DNA from: Papaver somniferum
Taxonomy: Eukaryota; Streptophyta; Magnoliopsida; Ranunculales; Papaveraceae
DNA: 64,000 bases
Assembly (NCBI RefSeq): GCF_003573695.1
Contig: NC_039360.1
Location: 62,683,911-62,747,910, forward strand
Reading direction: 5' to 3'
The notes beneath the pieces were generated by a model. It was not told the origin of the DNA. It searched no databases and saw nothing but the letters and a program-made list of their open reading frames with translations. The position numbers and the translations under genes are program-made. Positions 56,764-64,000 of the stretch are shown here, piece by piece. Each line of letters opens with the position of its first letter. Position 1 is the stretch's first letter.

Positions 56764-57849
56764 TCAGTCCACATAAATGGGATCTTCAAGATTGGTTGTT
56801 TCAATTTCTGGTGGGATTGGTTCAAGGAACGGCTTTAATCTCTGCCCATTGACTTTGAAGATGTTCTTATTTGCTACATCTTCGAATTCTACAGCTCCAT
56901 GAGGGTATACTGTGCGCACCAAGAACGGGCCTGTCCATCTAGAACGCAATTTACCTGGAAAAAGATGCAAACGGGAGTTGTACAACAAAACTTTTTGGCC
57001 AGGTGAGAAAGACTTGCGCAAAATGCGCTTGTCATGGAACACTTTCATTTTATTCTTGTACGACTTAGCACTGTCATAAGCATCATTTCTCAACTTTTCC
57101 AACTCATTGAGTTGAAGTTTCCGTTGAGTACCTGCTTTATCAAGAGAAAAGTTAAGTTTCTTGATAGCCCAATAAGCTCGATGTTCTAACTCAACAGGTA
57201 CACAATTCGGTAAGGGGACATGCCAATAGGGGTTTTATATGCTGTTCTATGGGCCCATAAAGTATCATTCAAATGTAATGACCAATCTTTTCTAGACGTG
57301 TTAACCGTCTTTTCAAGAATATGCTTAATCTCCCTATTAGAAACCTCTACTTGGCCGCTGGTCTGTGGATGGTATGGAGTTGCGACCTTATGTGTTATGC
57401 CATACTTACGTACTAAAGACTCAAAAGACTTATTGCATAAATGTGAACCACCATCACTGATTATAGCTCTAGGTGTTCCAAAACGAGAAAAGATGTATTC
57501 TTTTAAGAATGAAAGTACCACCTTGTGGTCATTTGTTTTGGTTGCAATCGCTTCTACCCACTTAGAAACATAATCAACAGCGACAAGGATGTACAACTTA
57601 CCTTCAGAATTAGTAAATGGTCCCATGAAGTCAATTCCCCACACATCAAACAGTTCAACAATCAAAATAGGGTATAACGGCATCATGTTTCTCTTCGTAA
57701 TACTTCCTAGTTTCTGACAGCGTTCACAAGCAACACAATAATCATGACAATCCTTAAACAATGATGGCCAATAAAACCCACACTGCAAGACTTTTGCAGC
57801 AGTTTTCTTGGCACTGAAATGGCCTCCACATGCTTGGTCATGAAAAAAA
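56764..57849 (-). pseudogene. Athila-like integrase, N-terminus cut off
   Basis: Read on the minus strand from 57849: [20 protein letters not shown] and [16 protein letters not shown] form the HHCC zinc region. Core: WGIDFMGPF (Asp), [37 protein letters not shown] (Asp) and [20 protein letters not shown] (Glu), with D,D-35-E spacing. [20 protein letters not shown] follows. A short deletion and frameshift near 57200-57210 breaks the YRLVYGK region, after which [16 protein letters not shown] and [18 protein letters not shown] lead to the stop after EDPIYVD at 56764. The motifs fit the Athila lineage. RT and earlier parts are displaced by TatA element 3, inserted at 57850. Confidence 0.85.
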
Positions 57850-58308
57850 TGTAGTTGCAGGAAATCCTACACTACACCCCTCATATAATTTCATTGTTGA
57901 TCAACTCATTTTTAGGTTTACACTCTTAATTTTATTGATAAATTTTTGGATGTTCTTACAAGAAAGATAAAGAAATCAAGAATGACCTCTGCTTTGGACT
58001 TTCTCTCTCCTGTTTACTTGCTTCTTCTCAAAAGAGATCTCTCTCTCTCCCTTTACAACTCGAATGACTATTTATAAGGAAATACATAGTGGATGACAGC
58101 TAATCTGTCCTTTATTTTCAGATATGGTTTGCGACATTCTCGCAACCTTACAAATGTTAATTTCGCAAGCTCTCTAATTTTCACAGGACTATCACATCTT
58201 TCTCATGATCCTTGCTGACGTCGTTTCTGAAATTGTTCTGCGATGCTATTGTGATGTACCATTGATAATTTCGCTGAGACATAATTGTTGCGAGATTCTG
58301 ATCCTACA
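57850..58308 (-). repeat. TatA LTR A5 (3', subfamily II), 459 bp
   Basis: The minus-strand LTR starts TGTAGGATCAGAATCTCGCA at 58308 and ends GCAACTACA at 57850. It has the subfamily II AGAAACGACGTCAG junction. The purine-rich PPT (minus-strand AGAAGATATGAGAAGAGGCA) lies at 58309-58333. Confidence 0.9.
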
Positions 58309-58501
58309 TCTTGCCTCTTCTCATATCTTCTCCAAAGTAGAGAATGATGTGAGAAATGCCGCACTGCTCTTTCATATTCTGCATTTATCACACGTATTCT
58401 TTCTTCCATTTATTTCTCGACACGTCTTTTGTAACCGTTACTTTTAACCGCTTATATCTTTCCGTATTAACCGTGTTTATTTTCTCGAGGAAAATTCCCT
58501 C

Positions 58502-58510
58502 TATATATAT
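58502..58510 (+). promoter_or_regulatory. Antisense-gene TATA box, element 3
   Basis: TATATATAT, about 170 bp before the ATG at 58680. GACACGTC (58419-58426) and GTAACCGTTAC (58431-58441) lie upstream in the same order and spacing as in elements 1 and 2. Confidence 0.6.
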
Positions 58511-58679
58511 TCCTTTCACTCTCTTTTTTCTTCTTTTATTTCTCTGCAACTTCATCGTTCCTGCAAATTCCATTATTGCAACTTTTCTTCTTTTCTTCCT
58601 TTTAAGTTCTTCTTCATCTTCATACTAGATCTTCATAGTTCGTAATTTTCTTCGAGACAATCTCCCTGCTATATTTTTC

Positions 58680-60993
58680 ATGGATTCATCAAGGTTAGTC
58701 TTCTCTTTTCTTCTTATGAGTTTTGCTGAAATTGATATATTTGAAATTGATCTTGTTTATTGCCTTATTGATGTTGTTATGTGATTCCCATACTCTTGTT
58801 ATTTCAGCAAAAGCGGCTCCAACACTAAATTTACAGTTCAGAACCCTAACAATCCCAAATCACACATAAGGTTGTCGCACATAAAAGAAAGTCTGCGAAT
58901 GAGAAGGTAGTAAGAAACACTATCTTTTTCTAATAACAATATTGTTGCCTCTGTTTCTTATCTGGATTGTAATTCGCAGGGTGATAAAGATCTTCATAAA
59001 CCTCACAAGAAATCTCGCCACCTTAAAACTGTTCCAACTTCTGTTCCCTTCCACCTACTCATTTCTTCCAAATCTCCTGCGACATCTTCGCAAGATAAAC
59101 CTTTATCTCCAATTCGCGAAAATGCCTCTGATTTCATTTCTTCCAAATCTCCTGCGACATCTTCGCAAGATAAACCTTTATCTCCAACTCGCGAAAATGC
59201 TGCCTCTGATTTCATTTTCCAGTTGACCTTTCTATGATTGAAATTCCCCTTGTGGATCCTTCTGCGAATGAAACCTCTTCTCTTCCCATTGAGAATGTTT
59301 CTCAACCTTCTGTCTCTACCAGTTCTCTACCCAAGTCTTCCTCTGTCAAAAAGACCGTGGAAGGGATAGATATTGCTTTCAAGTTTTATCTGAATTCTGG
59401 ATGATGGCAAGAAGTCTTCTACTGATCCCATCAAGTCTAATGTTTGCGAAATTCTGAGCAAGCATTTGGGTTCTGGCAGAGCTGCTTCGCAGACAGCTTT
59501 AGAAAAAGAATGTAATGCTCTTCGTCTTGAAAATCAGAACTTCAGAATGTTTTGCTGGATCGTGACAATCTTCGCAAGAATGATGAATTAAGAGGTATGA
59601 TTTCCTTTCTATGTCTTTAATTTGCCTTTTCGATGGTTTTATCCTTCCCATGTTTAATTATCCTTTAAATCCCTCTTTCGCATGTTAAGCATTAAATCAG
59701 AAACGAATAATGGAGAGATATCAATTTGAATCTGTTGTTGAAGAAGCCCGTGATAAAAAGAAATCTTGATGGATCAATATAACCAATTAGATAACCTCTA
59801 TTCATATTTCTTGATCAATAAATAATCTTACCAATGAAAATACCCAATTAGTTCAAAGACAAGATCTATTAAGTAATGAAGTATCTCTTTTCTTATTCTT
59901 TAACTAAAGCTAATTTAGGGATGGAAACTTTATCAGATGAGAATAAAACCTTATCTCAAGAGAAGCGAACTTATTTAAACAAGATGGCGATATCTTCGCA
60001 ACAACTTATATTCTCCAAAAAGTATGTGCTGACCAAGAGAAATCTCTTCGCTCTTTGAGAAATGAACTTAAAGAAGTAACAAATCATCTATCGCTGAAAG
60101 AGATACACTCATTCAAGGTAGAATAGCTTTAAGTGTGAAGGCAAATCAGCTTAAAGAACAATATTCCAAATTAGAAGAATCTTATTCTTCTCTTGCGAAG
60201 AAATGCCTTCTTGTTTCTAAAGAGAAAAATCTTCAGTCTCGACTTAAAGGTTTAGTTGGAGATAAATTTGATGACGCAATGGACCATTGGGAGAATAGTT
60301 GTCTATCCTTGATTCAACACCTTATTTCGCAAAAGGAAGGTAGTCATAATAGTTTGACTGCCTTAATTATCTTTTCTTTGTCATATCTCTCTGAATTCCT
60401 TATTTAATAAATTTTGTATTCTATTTTTCGCAGAGTCTGAGAAGAATCTTCATTTCTATTTCTGATCTGGAGGCTAAATATGCTAAAATTCGCAAAGAGA
60501 ATGCATTGCTCGTCTCTACCCTTACTGGTTCTCGCGACCGAGCAGAAAGAAGACTTGATTATCTTGCTTATTTTAAGGATATTCAAGATAGGAATCATCA
60601 AGAGCACTTCTTCGCCAAGTTCATCTCCGGGCTGAAGTCCTTGTAAATGACATCTTACTGTCCAACTCTCTTCCTCCTACATCAATTGATCCTCTAGAAG
60701 TAGATGATGATGAAGTTCCTCGTCCTGCTGATAGTGATTATGATTACGAAAGCGGTGCAGAGGATAATTTCCTGGAAGATGAAGAAGAGGTTCCTTCTAA
60801 AGAAGTATCTGCTGGTGTTAATCAGAATGAGAAAGAAATTTCTCCTGAAGAAGTAATTGCTGGCGATAATCAAGATGCTAGTCATGGCGAAGATCAAAGC
60901 CGAAATGAAGGAGAAGCTTGCGAGAATGTTGGCGAAGAATTTCTGTCATCTCCTGCTACTGACTTAATATTGAAGCTTGAGCTTCTTATCTAG
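58680..60993 (+). pseudogene. Antisense intron-containing gene, short-leader type (element 3)
   Basis: Plus-strand counterpart of 41390-43628. ATGGATTCATCAAG is followed by intron GTTAG..TTATTTCAG (58694-58807), exon SKSGSNTKFTVQNPNNPKS, intron GTAGTAAG..ATTCGCAG (58909-58979), then the exon GDKDLHKPHKKSRHLKTV with a 25-codon in-frame tandem duplication (59061-59210). Next are SNVCEILSKHLGSGRAASQT and coiled-coil exons (SLAKKCLLVSKEKNLQSRLK), an intron GTAGTCAT..TTTTCGCAG (60344-60434), and ENALLVSTLTGSRDRAERRL. The tail is acidic (PLEVDDDEVPRPADSDYD, DEEEVPSKEVSAG). A 1-bp loss near the end shifts the stop from 60978 to 60993. Several exon frames are broken, e.g. near 59380 and 59765. It transcribes away from LTR A5. 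Function unknown. Confidence 0.75.
59061..59210 (+). repeat. 75-bp in-frame tandem duplication inside antisense gene
   Basis: The SSKSPATSSQDKPLSP block occurs twice in succession (starts at 59061 and 59136). Element 2 has it once. Confidence 0.9.
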
Positions 60994-61239
60994 CTTTGTT
61001 TTCTTGAACTGTCTTATTTTTATCACTTTTGAGAGTTACATTTTTCAATCGACTTTGAAGTCAACTTTTCCTTTTAATATTTTGTTGATAAGAAAGATAA
61101 TGCTTCTTGTGTATCGATTCCCATACTTGCCTCTCATTATCTTTCTTGCAAAAATAATCTGTTATGAATGCTTATAATTAATTTGTTTTATCATATGGTC
61201 TTATTTTCCTTCCTAATTAAAGGTCTTATTATGCCATCT

Positions 61240-61560
61240 CTTGTCATTGCGACAAAATCGCAGGACGTCCTTGCACTTTCATACAAAAACCCATTGATCT
61301 TGTCTTAACTTTTCTTTTGTATTATGGCCTCTTCAGGAATGTTGCGACAATATGACAGGCCTAAATATTCTTGCGAAAATAAAGCCCCATGACATTGCCG
61401 TCTTGCGACGAAATCGCAGGACGTCTTCGCACTTTCATGCGAAAACCCATTGATCTCGTCTTATCTTTTTCTTTTGTATTATTGCCTCTTCAGGATTGTT
61501 GCACAAATATGACAAGCCTTAATATCCTTGCGAATAAAAAGCCTCATGACATTTGCGTCT
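61240..61560. repeat. About 155-bp tandem repeat (element 3 copy, inverted)
   Basis: GCGACAAAATCGCAGGACGT and GCGACGAAATCGCAGGACGT mark the two unit ends; same array as in elements 1 and 2, reverse orientation. Confidence 0.85.
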
Positions 61561-62115
61561 TAAGACACTTATCAGCTCCCTAATGGAGGGTGCCGCCCTT
61601 ATCTCCCCCTGGTTGCCCCTTCAAGGAGGCGTACTTCTACCATACAAGGTTAGCTCCTCCCATCCAGTCTTAACAACAACCAGTTGTTTTCGCAGCCTCT
61701 TATCCCTTTTGCCTATAGGGCTTATGGTTACGAGACTGCACCCTAAGTGGGGTTTTCTTCAGGCCGAGTGCAGTAGTATAGCCAAGACTTGTCAAGAATG
61801 GCAAGGACGCTTCAAACGCCCCCGGCACTCTTGACTCAACCGTGTACCTCGGCGCCTTGATCAGATTCTGCACTCCTTGGGAGAGTCCTTATTACCTTAG
61901 TCGCCCAACCTAAGTCATATGCTTAAGTTGAGAATCCAAGGTGCCTCTCCCGGATGGGCTTTATTGACCCCAAATCTCCATGACTCAGGTTCCGGTGGGG
62001 TGTAGCCTTTCCCTGAGCCATGTAACAGGTACCCCCTAATATGACGTACTTTAGGTCTTACATTTGCCTCTTGCGAAATTTTATTCGCGAACTAGGGTGT
62101 ACGCCATAAAGGTTC
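61560..62115 (-). other. Conserved GC-richer block (element 3 copy)
   Basis: Inverted copy of 23550-24095 and 40258-40800. On the plus strand (sense for the antisense gene) two small frames, 61389-61583 and 61553-61834, correspond to frames open in the other copies. It lies about 570 bp beyond the antisense-gene stop and just after the integrase end of pol. Confidence 0.55.
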
Positions 62116-62278
62116 CCCTTTTTTATGTCATTGTTCTGTGTTCTCTGCGACAATTTCGCACATCATGATCTTCTTTTGATATGAGTAATTCTGCAATTAT
62201 TCTTTCAGAATTCATAACTTCTCAAAGCTTCTTACTGATAATATCTTTTAATACAACCTGTTCCATGGTCTGTCTAAT

Positions 62279-63318
62279 CTATGACCAACATCTTCCTTCT
62301 GGATCCATTAATCTATAAGCTGTTCCAACTATCTCCTTAATGATGTAAGGTCCATCCCATTTTTTCGCTAATTTTCCACCATTTTCTCGCTGATATATTG
62401 GTGTTTCTCGCAGAACTAAATCTCCTGGTTGAAATTCGCGTATTTTGACACGTTTATTATATTCTCGAGCTAATCTTCGCTGATAATTCTCCATATGTTG
62501 TAAAGTTTTTCTCTTTTCTTCTAATTCATCAAGTTTGTTTAAAATTAACCCGCACTAAGATTTTTCTCCCAAGCTTCTCTTTTTGTTGTCGGAATAACAA
62601 CTTCTGTTGGTAACACCGCTTCAACTCCGTATGTTAAACAAAAAGGTGACATTCCAGTAGCTTCTCTTCTAGTTGTATTATAAGCCCATACTGCATTATG
62701 TACTTGTTCACACCATGCTCTGTGATGTCCTTCCAATTTGTTCTTTAATATATCTGCAATTGTTTTATTTGTTGCTTCTACTTTCCCATTAGCTTGTGGA
62801 TACAAAGGAGTGTATTTTCCACATTTTATTTTGAATGCATTAAGTAACATTTCTATATTCTGCCCTTCAAACTGTTTCCCATTATCAGATACCAACTGTG
62901 CAGGAATTCCAAATCTGCAAATGATATTTTCGAATATGAATGTAAAGATATCTTTGTCGCGAATATGTTGTACTGCCTTCACTTCTGTCCATTTTTTGAA
63001 ATAATATGTTGCGACTATTAAGTATCTTCTTTGTCCAGTTCCTGGTAAAAATGGCCCCACAATGTCTAAGCCCCATTTTCCAAAGGGCCACACACTGGTT
63101 GAAGATGACAATGGTGCTCCTGGTGCATGTATTTTCTTTCCATGCCGATGAAAATCTTCGCAACGTCTTGATGTTTGTTTTGCATCTTCATGCATGTATG
63201 GCCAGTAATAACCTTGCATTTTTGCTCTATGTGCCAAAGATCTTCCTCCACTATGATTGCCAGTATCTCCACTATGTAACATTTTTAGCACCTTTCTCCT
63301 TCCTCTCGTGTCAAACAT
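62279..63318 (-). pseudogene. TatA element 3 integrase
   Basis: Best-preserved TatA integrase. HSGDTGNHSGGRSLAH and RRCEDFHRHGKK form the zinc region; the second Cys of C-x2-C is Phe here, so the finger is damaged. Core: KWGLDIVGPFLP, QLVSDNGKQFEGQN and PQANGKVEATNKT with D,D-35-E spacing, then AVWAYNTTRREATGMSPF, PTEVVIPTTKREAWEKNLS, and a stop at 62545. The C-terminal tail is in another frame, 62494-62279: REFQPGDLVLRETPIYQREN and PYIIKEIVGTAYRLMDPEGR. VATYYF replaces VATDYF of element 2. Confidence 0.85.
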
Positions 63319-64000
63319 CTGAGTGATGGTCCACTAAAGGATTTTCGGTATAGCAACCCATCTATTAATTAATAATTTGTTGCTCGGCTTTTTAACTTGT
63401 GTGTTTCCAATCTATTTCTTGGTGTTTCTCCTTTCGCCAAATATGCATGAAGTTTCATTCTCCAGTCTGCGACATTGTTTATTTGTTCTTCTTTTTCATT
63501 ATCTATTATCATCACATCCACATCTTCCTCTTCTTTATTTATTGATGGTGACAGAAGTGTTTGTATTTTTATGCATCTCGCAGTTGGATATGTCATCATG
63601 CTTGAGATGAAAGCAAAAGCGTCTCCGAGTCTATTATCCTTTCTTGAAATGTGCCTCCATTTTATCTTTGGGATTTTCGCTGATAATTCTTCAACCAGCT
63701 TCTTGTATTTCATCAAGGATGGTTCATTTGTAGTATACTCTCCTTTTATTTGGCGAATAACTAGCTACGAATCACTAGTGATCCTGGCATTTTCTAGTTT
63801 CATTTCTATTGCGAATTTTAAGGCATGTATCACAGCTTCATATTCTGTTTCATTATTAGTGGATGCAAATACCAATCTGAATGAAAAAGCCATCTTTATT
63901 CCTTCTGGTGAAATTAAAACAATTCCAACTCCATTTCCTTCTCCATTTGATGATCCACCTGCCAATATTTCCCATCTATTTGGTTCTGTTAATAAATCTT
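63319..64000 (-). pseudogene. TatA element 3 second RNase H
   Basis: GGSSNGEGNGVGIVLISPEG, NNETEYEAVIHALKFAIEM, ARITSDS then a stop at 63765, and after it VIRQIKGEYTTNEPSL, WRHISRKDNRLGDAFAFISS. Compared with element 2, the FVDGSS motif is LAGGSS, so the first catalytic Asp is lost, and the terminal ADA motif is GDA. The linker to integrase (LLSPSINKEEEDVDVMIIDN) is conserved. Continues beyond the window. Confidence 0.85.

Larger units (their letters stand above)
57850..64000 (-). mobile_element. TatA element 3, minus strand, runs off window
   Basis: Minus-strand element: 3' LTR A5 at 57850-58308, antisense gene on the plus strand (58680-60993), tandem repeat and conserved block (61240-62115), integrase (63318-62279), second RNase H (63965-63369). 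RT, protease, gag and 5' LTR would lie beyond 64000. It is inserted in the Athila-like integrase. The flank GAAAAAAA is a run of A, so the TSD cannot be confirmed from one side. Confidence 0.85.

Noticed and set aside
57850..64000. Integrated plant pararetrovirus
   Set aside because: LTRs, integrase and PBS/PPT layout fit Ty3/gypsy; no movement protein or coat-type motifs seen.

Overview
This window is a block of nested plant LTR retrotransposons. The evidence is plant-type Ty3/gypsy and Ty1/copia coding relics, tRNA primer-binding sites, polypurine tracts, LTR pairs with 5-bp target-site duplications (TSDs), a hAT transposase relic, and AT-rich spacers with LTR-type TATA boxes. It is typical of the repeat-rich fraction of a large flowering-plant genome. 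I see no host gene, rRNA, tRNA gene, CRISPR array or bacterial feature. I cannot name the species.

Layout. 1-19547: an old Ty3/gypsy Tat-lineage family ('TatB'). It holds gag, protease and integrase relics, long LTRs with hairpin-bearing tandem repeats, and a small antisense acidic ORF. Two younger insertions sit in it: a gag-only Athila-like element (2355-8839, TSD TGTCT) and a solo LTR (10358-12758, TSD CCTTC). 19548-31943: two members of a second Tat-lineage family ('TatA', LTR about 460-470 bp starting TGTAGGATC) joined tail to tail, giving a 2.3-kb inverted repeat. 31944-35386: copia LTR pieces around a hAT transposase relic. 35387-44500: a TatA element with protease, RT, two RNase H domains and integrase but no gag, inserted in a copia LTR (TSD ATCCC). 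44501-53585: SIRE/Maximus-like copia debris, including two about 2.1-kb LTRs in head-to-head orientation. 53586-57849: the 3' half of an Athila-like element on the minus strand. 57850-64000: a further minus-strand TatA element that runs off the window.

The most interesting feature is a multi-exon gene carried by every TatA element that still has its 3' part. It lies between integrase and the 3' LTR, antisense to gag-pol. It has its own TATA box and conserved upstream motifs, GT-AG introns at matching places in different copies, coiled coils and an acidic C-terminal tail. Two versions share this plan but differ at the N-terminus: one starts with a domain resembling the plant 'putative gypsy-type transposon' family, the other with a short basic leader. 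TatB keeps what looks like the acidic end of a similar antisense ORF in the same place. Between integrase and this gene lies a GC-richer, strongly conserved block followed by a tandem repeat, present in all three TatA copies that reach it.

Every coding region seen is damaged or partial. TatA copies have complementary defects: the first keeps gag and protease without RT and integrase, the second keeps protease through integrase without gag. All calls come from reading the sequence by eye. Lineage names, domain names and identity estimates are not backed by a database search.
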